NCBI GenBank assembly: GCA_015491615.1
Contig: WFVN01000020.1
Location: 1-5,534, forward strand
Reading direction: 5' to 3'
DNA from: Gammaproteobacteria bacterium
Lineage (GTDB): Bacteria > Pseudomonadota > Gammaproteobacteria > S012-40
DNA: 5,534 nt
Below, piece after piece: positions 1 to 5,534 of this stretch (its first letter is position 1; every line of letters starts with the position of its first letter). The notes under the pieces were generated by a model. That model ran no database searches and was not told where the DNA came from. It was given only the letters and a program-made list of their open reading frames with translations. The translations under genes and the position numbers were made by a program.

Positions 1-395
1 CCCTTGGGCCATTCGAGGGCGACGACGAAAGTGAGAAAAGGCTCCTGGATGGGGTCGAGGGAAGTGACGTGGACGTAATATCCACCCTCTCCATCCTCTT
101 TCACCTTGAAACGCAGTTGACGCAAGGCCGGGGTGACGTCCAGACCGAGGCGCCGGAAGGCATCCAGAGGGGCGAGGGAGACAGTGAGGTCCTCGATCTC
201 GTCGGGGCGGACCTCGGTGAGGGGAATAGTGGCATCCAGGGGTTCGTTGAGGTGCGATCGCACCTCGAGGGAACCGAGGCCGAGGGCCAGGACGAGGCCG
301 GGCAGAAACACCAGAACGGCGGCGAGGAACCCATGACGCCAAGGAAAACGGGCCGCGCCAAAGCGGCGATGATGGTCGTGCGAATCCCTTTCCAT
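1..395 (-). CDS. fimV: FimV/HubP-family protein, N-terminal part (cut by window edge)
   Basis: This is the first 131 codons of a reading frame that continues past the left edge. Translation from the ATG at 395 gives a basic, His/Arg-rich leader (residues 1-21), a hydrophobic segment (about 22-38, ending VLALGLG), and then the stretch LEVRSHLNEPLDATIPL (43-59). That last pattern is typical of the FimV N-terminus, where a conserved LGLG precedes 'S.LNEPL.A.I.L'. FimV/HubP proteins are large inner-membrane proteins with a periplasmic N-terminal part, often a LysM peptidoglycan-binding domain, and an acidic C-terminal part. They act at the cell pole in type IV pilus, twitching or polar-organiser functions. 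The LysM and C-terminal parts lie outside the window. The gene follows asd by 48 bases without a visible terminator, and purine-rich sequence (AGGAAAAAGAG) precedes the start. The asd-fimV order is common in Gammaproteobacteria and supports the call. The N-terminal match is seen directly; pole function is inferred from the family. Confidence 0.85.
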   Translation of the reverse strand, partial: MERDSHDHHRRFGAARFPWRHGFLAAVLVFLPGLVLALGLGSLEVRSHLNEPLDATIPLTEVRPDEIEDLTVSLAPLDAFRRLGLDVTPALRQLRFKVKEDGEGGYYVHVTSLDPIQEPFLTFVVALEWPK

Positions 396-443
396 GCTCG
401 CTCTTTTTCCTGGGCTCGACCCGCCTGTCGGCCGCCGCGCCCG

Positions 444-1472
444 TTACTTGAGGTAGCGCTCCACCAGGATCTCGGCGATCTGCACGCTGTTGAGGGCGGC
501 GCCCTTGCGCACGTTGTCCGCCACCACCCACATGTCCAGGCCTCGGTTGTGGCTGAGGTCCTCGCGGATGCGACCCACGTACACCGGATCATGGCCGGCC
601 GCCTCGGTGACCTGGGTGGGGTAACCGCCTGGCTCCCGGGTGTCCAGAACCACGACACCCGGAGCATTTTCTAGCAAATCCCGGGCCATGAGCGTGGTGA
701 TCTTGTCCCGCGTCTCGATGTGCACCGCCTCAGCATGGCCATAGAAGACCGGCACCCGCACGCAGGTGGGGTTCACTTCGATGGTGTTGTCCTCGAGGAT
801 CTTCTTGGTCTCCCAGATCATCTTCATTTCTTCCCGGGTATAGCCATTGTCCATGAAGACGTCGATGTGGGGGAGACAGTTGAAGGCGATCTGCTTGGGA
901 TAGACCTTGGGCTCGATGGGCTTGCCGTTGAGGAGCCGGGCGGTCTGGGTGGCCAGCTCCTCGATGGCCGCCTTGCCGGTGCCGGAGACGGCCTGATAGG
1001 TGGCGACGTTGACGCGGGTGATGCCCACCGCGTCGTAGATGGGCTTCAGGGCCACCACCATCTGGATGGTGGAGCAGTTGGGGTTGGCGATGATGTTGCG
1101 CTTGCCATAGCCCTCGATGGCGTGGGGGTTGACCTCCGGCACCACCAGGGGGATGTCGTCGTCGTAGCGGAACTCGGAGGTGTTGTCGATGACCACGCAA
1201 CCGGCCTGGGCGGCCTTGGGGGCGTACTCGCGGGAGACCGCGCCGCCGGCGGAGAAGAGGGCGATCTGCACCTGGGAGAAGTCGAATTCGGCCAGGTCGC
1301 CCACGGTGAGGTAGCGGCCCTTGAATTCGATCTTGGTGCCGGCGGAGTTGGCGGAGGCCAGGGGATAGAGCGTCCCCACGGGGAAGTCGCGCTCCTCGAG
1401 GATGGAGATCATCGTCTCGCCCACGGCGCCGGTGGCGCCCACTACGGCGACGTCGTACGTCTTCTCGGCCAT
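444..1472 (-). CDS. asd: Aspartate-semialdehyde dehydrogenase (short, about 340-residue form)
   Basis: This 342-residue cytosolic enzyme reduces L-4-aspartyl phosphate to L-aspartate 4-semialdehyde with NADPH. That is the branch-point step toward diaminopimelate/lysine, threonine, methionine and isoleucine. The N-terminal nucleotide-binding loop is GATGAVG (12-18). A cofactor-contacting SAGG is at 74-77. The catalytic cysteine is Cys133 in NPNCST. The QAVSGTGKAAIEEL segment (160-173) carries the active-site Gln160. Arg239 in CVRVPV is the expected substrate-carboxylate ligand and His246 in YGHAEAVH the expected acid/base. With these residues present it should be an active dehydrogenase, not a Usg-like degenerate paralogue. 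The length and GATGAVG start match the shorter ASADH form, distinct from the roughly 370-residue E. coli-type enzyme that begins with an RGMVGS-like loop. The start at 1472 is supported by a GAGAGGGA ribosome-binding site six bases upstream, which overlaps the leuB stop codon. It lies 12 bases after leuB, so co-transcription and coupling are likely. Confidence 0.96.
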   Translation of the reverse strand: MAEKTYDVAVVGATGAVGETMISILEERDFPVGTLYPLASANSAGTKIEFKGRYLTVGDLAEFDFSQVQIALFSAGGAVSREYAPKAAQAGCVVIDNTSEFRYDDDIPLVVPEVNPHAIEGYGKRNIIANPNCSTIQMVVALKPIYDAVGITRVNVATYQAVSGTGKAAIEELATQTARLLNGKPIEPKVYPKQIAFNCLPHIDVFMDNGYTREEMKMIWETKKILEDNTIEVNPTCVRVPVFYGHAEAVHIETRDKITTLMARDLLENAPGVVVLDTREPGGYPTQVTEAAGHDPVYVGRIREDLSHNRGLDMWVVADNVRKGAALNSVQIAEILVERYLK

Positions 1473-1484
1473 GATCGTTCCCTC

Positions 1485-2636
1485 TCAGTCGATTTCGTTG
1501 CTCAGCCCGGCATGGCGGCAGTGGCCGGGGTCCTTGACGTCCTCGGTGTTCCACAGGCGGCGGATAAAGGCCGCCACCACCGCGTCACCCATCTCCTCGG
1601 TGCCCACGAGGCGGGTGCCCTCGGTGTGGATGTCGGCGGTGCGCAGGCCCTCGTCCAGCACGTCGGAGACGGCCTGTTCGATCTTCTCGGCGAGCTCAGG
1701 TTCGCCCAGGGAGTGGCGCAGCATCATCGCCACCGAGAGGATGGTGGCCAGGGGGTTGGCCTTGTCCTGCCCGGCGATGTCCGGGGCGGAGCCGTGGATG
1801 GGCTCGTACATGCCCTGGCCGCGCTCGTTGAGGGCGGCGGAGGGGAGCATGCCGATGGAGCCGGTGAGCATGGCCGCCTCGTCGGAGAGGATGTCGCCGA
1901 ACATGTTGGTGGTGACGATGACGTCGAACTGCTTGGGGGCACGCACCAGCTGCATGGCGGCGTTGTCCACGTACATGTGGGTCAGCTCCACGTCCGGGTA
2001 GTCGCCGGCCAGTTCGTCCATCACCTCGCGCCACAGGCGCGTGCACTCGAGGACGTTGGCCTTGTCCACCGAGCACAGGCGCTTGCCGCGCCGGCGCGCG
2101 GTCTCGAAGGCGACGCGGCCGATGCGGCGGATCTCCGATTCGGAATAAACGAGGGTGTTGTAGCCCTGGCGCTCGCCGTTCTCCAGGGTGCGCACGCCGC
2201 GTGGCTCGCCGAAGTAGATGCCGCCGGTGAGTTCGCGCACGATCATGAGGTCGAGCCCGGCCACCACTTCGGGGCGCAGGGTGGAGGCGGAGGCGAGCTG
2301 CGGGTAGAGGAGCGCCGGGCGCAGATTGGCGAACAGGCCGAGTCCGGCGCGCAGGCGCAGCAGGCCCTTCTCCGGCCGTTCCTCCATGGGCAAGTCGTCC
2401 CAGCGGGGGCCGCCCACCGCCCCCAAAAGAACGGCGTCGGCGGCCTGGGCGCGCGCCAGGGTCTCGTCCGACAGGGGGGTACCCTCGGCGTCGATGGCGG
2501 CGCCGCCCACGTGGCCTTCCTCCAGGGTCACGTCCAGCTCGCACTCGCGCTTCAGCACCTCCAGCACCTTCACCGCCTGGGCGGTGATCTCGGGGCCGAT
2601 GCCGTCGCCCGGGAGGACGAGGATCTTCTTGCTCAT
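1485..2636 (-). CDS. leuB: 3-isopropylmalate dehydrogenase
   Basis: This cytosolic NAD-dependent enzyme oxidises (2R,3S)-3-isopropylmalate, which then decarboxylates to 4-methyl-2-oxopentanoate, the direct precursor of leucine. Motifs along the 383 residues are GDGIGPEI (10-17), RELTGGIYFG (134-143) with catalytic Tyr141, SVDKANVL (189-196) with catalytic Lys192, and metal-binding aspartates Asp224 (YVDN), Asp248 and Asp252 (NMFGDILSDEAA). The cofactor-binding EPIHGSAPDIAGQDKANP is at 278-295. The ATG at 2636 is preferred over upstream in-frame starts because GDGIGPEI must lie near the N-terminus. A GAAGGAG site sits 10 bases upstream, and this start forms a 4-base ATGA overlap with the leuD stop. 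Family members usually end shortly after the 'GDAVVAAFI' helix, at about 360 residues. Here a tail of about 22 residues follows (W362-D383), which is unusual. Isocitrate or tartrate dehydrogenase relatives are unlikely given the leuCD neighbours and the motif set. Confidence 0.97.
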   Translation of the reverse strand: MSKKILVLPGDGIGPEITAQAVKVLEVLKRECELDVTLEEGHVGGAAIDAEGTPLSDETLARAQAADAVLLGAVGGPRWDDLPMEERPEKGLLRLRAGLGLFANLRPALLYPQLASASTLRPEVVAGLDLMIVRELTGGIYFGEPRGVRTLENGERQGYNTLVYSESEIRRIGRVAFETARRRGKRLCSVDKANVLECTRLWREVMDELAGDYPDVELTHMYVDNAAMQLVRAPKQFDVIVTTNMFGDILSDEAAMLTGSIGMLPSAALNERGQGMYEPIHGSAPDIAGQDKANPLATILSVAMMLRHSLGEPELAEKIEQAVSDVLDEGLRTADIHTEGTRLVGTEEMGDAVVAAFIRRLWNTEDVKDPGHCRHAGLSNEID

Positions 2637-3298
2637 GGGCGTGCGTCTCCTTCGTTCAGGTCCTGGAACAGCCACGGGGCCTCCTGCCGGCGACGCGCCT
2701 CGTAGGCGCGGATCTCGTCGGCGTGCTGGAGGGTGAGGCCGATATCGTCCAACCCTTCCATGAGGCAACGCTTACGGAAGGGGTCCAGCTCGAAGGGAAT
2801 CACCTCGCCGCCGGGGGTGGTGATGGTCTGGGCCCCCACGTCCACGTCCAGGGTGTACCCCTCTTGCGCGGCCACCTCGCGGAACAGGCGATCCACCGTC
2901 TGTGCGGGCAGGACGATGGGCAACAGGCCGTTCTTGAAACAGTTGTTGTAGAAGATGTCGGCGAAACTGGGGGCGATGATGACCCGGATGCCGTAGTCCT
3001 GCAAGGCCCAGGGGGCGTGCTCGCGGGACGAGCCGCAGCCGAAGTTCTCACGCGCCAGGAGGATGCTCGCCCCCTGGTAGCGGGGCTGGTTGAGGACGAA
3101 GTCCGGGTTGGGACGGCGGCGGCTGTGGTCCATGCCCGGCTCGCCCGGGTCCAGGTAGCGCCAGTCGTCGAACAGGTTGACGCCGAAGCCGGTGCGTTCG
3201 ATGGACTTCAGGTACTGCTTGGGGATGATGGCGTCGGTGTCCACGTTGGGGCGGTCCAGGGGCACCACCAGGCCGGTGTGGCGGGTCAGGGCTTCCAT
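2633..3298 (-). CDS. leuD: 3-isopropylmalate dehydratase (isopropylmalate isomerase), small subunit
   Basis: This 221-residue swivel-domain subunit pairs with LeuC to interconvert 2- and 3-isopropylmalate through dehydration and rehydration in the cytosol. Visible family motifs are VDTDAIIPKQYLKSI near the N-terminus (19-33) and NFGCGSSREHAPWAL (85-99), the substrate-recognition loop of the aconitase swivel domain. FADIFYNNCFKNGLLPI is at 112-128, and a C-terminal GLDDIGLTL helix is at 182-190. The length matches the bacterial LeuD of the leuCD type rather than the shorter, roughly 165-residue archaeal-type subunit. The ATG at 3298 is chosen over upstream in-frame codons because those lie inside leuC. 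It also has a strong AAGGAG site 8 bases upstream and shares one base with the leuC stop (TGATG). That arrangement fits translational coupling, as expected for subunits made in equal amounts. The stop overlaps the leuB start in the same tight manner. Confidence 0.97.
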   Translation of the reverse strand: MEALTRHTGLVVPLDRPNVDTDAIIPKQYLKSIERTGFGVNLFDDWRYLDPGEPGMDHSRRRPNPDFVLNQPRYQGASILLARENFGCGSSREHAPWALQDYGIRVIIAPSFADIFYNNCFKNGLLPIVLPAQTVDRLFREVAAQEGYTLDVDVGAQTITTPGGEVIPFELDPFRKRCLMEGLDDIGLTLQHADEIRAYEARRRQEAPWLFQDLNEGDARP

Positions 3299-4707
3299 CA
3301 CGGGTTCTCCTTGCGGATGTCCACGAAACGGCCGTGCACGGCGGCGGCGGCGGCCATCGCCGGGCTCACCAGGTGGGTGCGCCCGCCGGCGCCCTGGCGG
3401 CCTTCGAAGTTGCGGTTGGAGGTGGCGGCGCAGCGCTCGCCCGGCTCCAGGCGATCGGCGTTCATGGCCAGGCACATGGAACAGCCGGGGTCGCGCCATT
3501 CGAAACCGGCCTCCAAGAACACCCGGTGCAGCCCCTCGGCCTCCGCCTGGCGCTTCACCAGGCCGGAGCCGGGCACCACCAGGGCCTGTTTGACCGAATC
3601 GGCCACGCGCCGGCCACGCACCTGTTCGGCGGCGGCGCGCAGGTCCTCGATGCGCGAGTTAGTGCAGGAGCCGATGAAGACCTTGTCCACGCGGATGTCG
3701 GTGATGGGCGTCCCCGGGGTCAGGTCCATGTAGCGCAGGGCGGCGCGCATCCCCTCGCGCTTGACCGGGTCGGGCTCGGCGTCCGGGTCGGGTACCACCT
3801 GGTCCACCCCCACCACCATCTCCGGCGAGGTGCCCCAGGTGACCTGCGGGGCGAGGTCGGAGACGTCCAGGCGCACCTCGGTGTCGAAGACCGCGTCCTC
3901 GTCGCTCACCAGGGTGCGCCAGTGGGTCACCGCCCGCTCCCACAGCTCGCCCGTGGGGGCGAAGGGGCGCCCGTGCACGTAGTCGATGGTGGTGTCGTCC
4001 ACGGCCACGAAACCGGCGCGCGCGCCCGCCTCGATGGCCATGTTGCACACCGTCATGCGCCCCTCCACCGACAGGGCGCGGATGGCCGGCCCGGCGAACT
4101 CGATGGCATGGCCGGTGCCGCCGGCGGTGCCGATGCGGCCGATGACGGCGAGGATCAGGTCCTTGGCCGACACCCCCGCCGGGGGCGTCCCCTCCAGCCA
4201 CACGCGCATGGCCTTGGACTTCTTCTGAATGAGGCACTGGGTGGCCAGCACGTGCTCCACTTCGGAGGTGCCGATGCCGAAGGCCAGGGCCCCCAGGGCG
4301 CCGTGGGTGGAGGTGTGGGAATCGCCGCACACCACCGTCATCCCCGGCAGGGTCGCCCCCTCCTCCGGGCCGATGACGTGGACGATGCCCTGGCGCGGGT
4401 CGTTCATGGGGAACTCCAGGATCCCGAACTCGGCGCAGTTCTTGTCCAGGGTCTCCACCTGCAGGCGCGAGACGGGGTCGGCGATGCCCAGCTCGCGCCC
4501 CACCGTGGGGACGTTGTGATCGGGCACCGCCAGGTTGGCCCCCGGCCGCCAGGGCTTGCGACCGGCCAGGCGCAGACCGGCGAAGGCCTGCGGCGAGGTC
4601 ACCTCGTGGATGAGGTGACGGTCGATGTAGAGCAGGGCGGTGCCGTCATCGTTGACGCGCACCACATGCTCGGACCACAGCTTGTCGTAGAGGGTCTGGG
4701 CGCTCAT
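3298..4707 (-). CDS. leuC: 3-isopropylmalate dehydratase (isopropylmalate isomerase), large subunit
   Basis: This 469-residue aconitase-superfamily subunit carries the [4Fe-4S] cluster and works with LeuD in leucine synthesis. Three cluster ligands are visible: Cys348 in FIGSCTNSR, and Cys409 and Cys412 in DPGCSMCLAMN. Other family motifs are DRHLIHEVTSPQAF (29-42), CGDSHTSTHGALG (127-139) and TSNRNFEGRQG (429-439). The length is close to the usual 465-475 residues. The ATG at 4707 is preferred. An in-frame TTG at 4713 would add two residues but begins immediately after the AGGAGA ribosome-binding site, too close to be used. From 4707 that site sits at a good 6-base distance. It is the first gene of the leuCDB-asd operon and follows a predicted promoter giving a leader of only about 22 bases. 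There is therefore no room for a leucine leader peptide or attenuator, which suggests control at initiation by the divergent LysR-type protein. Confidence 0.98.
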   Translation of the reverse strand: MSAQTLYDKLWSEHVVRVNDDGTALLYIDRHLIHEVTSPQAFAGLRLAGRKPWRPGANLAVPDHNVPTVGRELGIADPVSRLQVETLDKNCAEFGILEFPMNDPRQGIVHVIGPEEGATLPGMTVVCGDSHTSTHGALGALAFGIGTSEVEHVLATQCLIQKKSKAMRVWLEGTPPAGVSAKDLILAVIGRIGTAGGTGHAIEFAGPAIRALSVEGRMTVCNMAIEAGARAGFVAVDDTTIDYVHGRPFAPTGELWERAVTHWRTLVSDEDAVFDTEVRLDVSDLAPQVTWGTSPEMVVGVDQVVPDPDAEPDPVKREGMRAALRYMDLTPGTPITDIRVDKVFIGSCTNSRIEDLRAAAEQVRGRRVADSVKQALVVPGSGLVKRQAEAEGLHRVFLEAGFEWRDPGCSMCLAMNADRLEPGERCAATSNRNFEGRQGAGGRTHLVSPAMAAAAAVHGRFVDIRKENP

Positions 4708-4713
4708 CGGCAA

Positions 4714-4719
4714 TCTCCT
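4714..4719 (-). promoter_or_regulatory. leuC ribosome-binding site
   Basis: AGGAGA on the minus strand lies six bases before the ATG at 4707. It decides between that ATG and the in-frame TTG at 4713, which directly abuts the site and so cannot use it. Confidence 0.8.
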
Positions 4720-4735
4720 GATGCGGGTGACGGGG

Positions 4736-4764
4736 AGTGTAAGCCGCGCTCATCCATGATACAA
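4736..4764 (-). promoter_or_regulatory. Predicted sigma70-type promoter of leuCDB-asd
   Basis: On the minus strand, a -35-like TTGTAT (4764-4759) and a -10-like TACACT (4741-4736) are separated by exactly 17 bases. Each matches the consensus at four of six positions. Transcription would start near 4729, giving a leader of about 22 bases that contains the ribosome-binding site. The -35 lies inside an inverted-repeat LysR-type box (4756-4770), so the promoter is probably regulator-controlled. The prediction is from sequence pattern only. Confidence 0.55.
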
Positions 4765-4803
4765 ATTCATTCGACTCATATTTTCCATGACCATCATGCA
4801 TGA
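4750..4803. promoter_or_regulatory. Putative LysR-type operator cluster between leuC and the divergent regulator
   Basis: Seven TCAT or ATGA tetramers fall within 54 bases: 4750, 4756, 4767, 4776, 4787, 4794 and 4800. They form inverted pairs. TCATCCATGA (4750-4759) and the perfect palindrome TCATGCATGA (4794-4803) differ at one base. TCAT-N7-ATGA spans 4776-4790. ATGA-N7-TCAT (4756-4770) is a 15-base box with the T-N11-A spacing typical of LysR-family sites and covers the predicted leuC -35. Relative to a start near 4729, the distal elements sit around -47 to -74, where LysR proteins usually have their recognition site. Binding by the adjacent regulator is inferred. Confidence 0.5.
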
Positions 4804-5534
4804 CTTGGACCCCGCCAACCTGCGCGCCTTCGTCGCCGTGGCCGAGAGCGGCGCCTTCACCGCCGCCGCCGAACGCCTGCACCTCACCCAACCGGCGGTG
4901 ACCCGGCGCGTCCAAGCCCTGGAGGCACAACTGGGCCGTCCCCTGTTCGACCGCCTCCCCCGCCGCGCCCTCCTCACCGAGGCGGGCCGCCGCCTCCTGC
5001 CCCAGGCACGCCAGGCCCTCGCCGCCCTCGAGGCCTGTCGCCAGACCCTGGAAGGCATGGACGACCGGGTCGAAGGCAGCCTCGCCCTGGGCACCAGCCA
5101 CCACATCGGACTGCACCACCTGCCCCCGGTCCTGCGCCGCTACCACCGGCGACACCCCGGGGTGCGCCTCAACCTCTCCTTCCTCGGCTCGGAAACCGCC
5201 CTGGCGGCGGTGGCCCGGGGCGATTTGGACCTCGCCCTGGTCACCCTGCCCCCCGAGGACGACGGCGAACTGGCCCTGCGCCCCCTGTGGGAGGACCCCC
5301 TGGAACTGGTGGTGGCGCGCGACCACCCTCTCGCCGCCCTGCGTCCCTTCCGTATCGAGCGACTCTCCGACCACCCCTCCGTCCTCCCCGAGGAGGGCAC
5401 CGTCACCCGCCGCCTGGCCACCCAGGCCCTGGAGGGCTGGGGCGTGCAACTGCGCGTCGCCCTCGCCAGCAACCACCTGGAAATCCTGCGCATGCTGGTG
5501 GAGACCGGCCTCGGCTGGAGCCTCCTCCCCCGCA
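4787..5534 (+). CDS. LysR-type transcriptional regulator (C-terminus beyond window)
   Basis: The open frame encodes 249 complete codons and runs off the right edge; family members are usually about 290-310 residues, so some 45-60 are missing. The N-terminal winged helix-turn-helix spans about residues 9-68. It includes NLRAFVAVAESGAF, the recognition region AAERLHLTQPAVTRRVQALE (27-46), and LGRPLFDR. A linker helix (about 69-95) follows. The effector-binding, periplasmic-binding-protein-like domain begins near VEGSLALGTSHHIG (95-108) and continues with 'ARGDLDLALVTLP' (143-155) and 'LVVARDHPLA' (174-183). Two in-frame starts are possible, 4787 and 4796, and neither has a Shine-Dalgarno sequence. 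4796 would put the HTH at the more common distance from the N-terminus, and a stop at 4757 limits further extension. Divergence from leuC across 79 bases suggests that it controls the leu operon and itself. A similarly placed LysR gene is known upstream of leuC in pseudomonads, but the effector is unknown and I assign no gene name. Confidence 0.93.
   Translation, partial: MTIMHDLDPANLRAFVAVAESGAFTAAAERLHLTQPAVTRRVQALEAQLGRPLFDRLPRRALLTEAGRRLLPQARQALAALEACRQTLEGMDDRVEGSLALGTSHHIGLHHLPPVLRRYHRRHPGVRLNLSFLGSETALAAVARGDLDLALVTLPPEDDGELALRPLWEDPLELVVARDHPLAALRPFRIERLSDHPSVLPEEGTVTRRLATQALEGWGVQLRVALASNHLEILRMLVETGLGWSLLPR

Noticed and set aside
396..443. Possible terminator between asd and fimV
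   Set aside because: The 48-base gap is GC-rich, but I find only short, imperfect inverted repeats and no following T-run on the transcribed strand.
69..674. Plus-strand 201-codon frame at the left end
   Set aside because: It is antisense to the FimV N-terminus and the end of asd, both supported by conserved motifs.
720..2705. Very long (661-codon) plus-strand open frame opposite asd and leuB
   Set aside because: It is antisense to two genes with complete catalytic motifs. Its product is a low-complexity Gly/Asp/His/Val/Leu string with no recognisable domain, as expected from the mirror frame of high-GC coding sequence. It has no convincing ribosome-binding site.
2723..3733. 336-codon plus-strand frame opposite leuD and the end of leuC
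   Set aside because: It is antisense to strongly supported genes, and its composition shifts with the underlying gene's codons. No motif or start signal supports it.
4708..4735. Leucine leader peptide or attenuator before leuC
   Set aside because: The predicted leader is only about 22 bases, with no Leu-codon run and no room for competing hairpins.
3334..4803. Long (489-codon) plus-strand open frame opposite leuC
   Set aside because: It is the same mirror-frame artefact, rich in Gly/His/Asp/Val, lying across leuC and the promoter region.
4646..5476. 276-codon minus-strand frame opposite the LysR-type gene that would read into leuC
   Set aside because: It overlaps the divergent promoter region and is antisense to a clear LysR DNA-binding domain. 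The product is Gly/Gln/Val-rich without domains.
1..5534. CRISPR arrays, tRNA/rRNA genes, insertion sequences or other mobile-element signatures
   Set aside because: No spaced direct repeats, tRNA-like cloverleaf, transposase motif or terminal inverted repeats were seen. The window is nearly filled by core metabolic genes with uniform composition.

Overview
The window comes from a high-GC proteobacterial chromosome. It carries the late leucine-biosynthesis genes and aspartate-semialdehyde dehydrogenase in the order leuC-leuD-leuB-asd, all on the minus strand, followed by the start of a fimV-type gene. A LysR-type regulator is transcribed divergently from leuC. This order (LysR / leuCDB / asd / fimV) is a known arrangement in Pseudomonas-like and Chromatiales-like Gammaproteobacteria, so I infer a gammaproteobacterium, perhaps near Ectothiorhodospiraceae or Chromatiales. 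The species cannot be named from this sequence alone.

Layout from right to left, following transcription of the main operon. The LysR-type regulator starts near 4787 on the plus strand and runs off the right edge. A 79-base, comparatively AT-rich divergent region (4708-4786) holds a good sigma70-type promoter for leuC and a cluster of TCAT/ATGA tetramers that looks like a LysR operator. Then come leuC (4707-3298), leuD (3298-2633), leuB (2636-1485), asd (1472-444) and the 5' part of fimV (395-1, cut by the left edge). The leu genes are packed with 1-base (leuC/leuD) and 4-base (leuD/leuB) overlaps. asd follows leuB after 12 bases and fimV follows asd after 48 bases. No convincing terminator is visible between any of them, so they are probably co-transcribed.

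LeuC and LeuD form isopropylmalate isomerase and LeuB oxidises 3-isopropylmalate, so together they perform the middle steps of leucine synthesis after LeuA, which is not in the window. Asd makes aspartate semialdehyde for lysine/diaminopimelate, threonine, methionine and isoleucine. The FimV-like protein belongs to a cell-pole/envelope family and is probably an operon passenger. All enzymes have their catalytic motifs and near-normal lengths.

This is mainly ordinary core metabolism, and I see no mobile element, CRISPR, RNA gene or defence system. The points worth a second look are the operator-like cluster between leuC and the regulator, a roughly 22-residue C-terminal tail on LeuB, and the single short-form Asd at the site where some relatives carry asd plus a paralogue.
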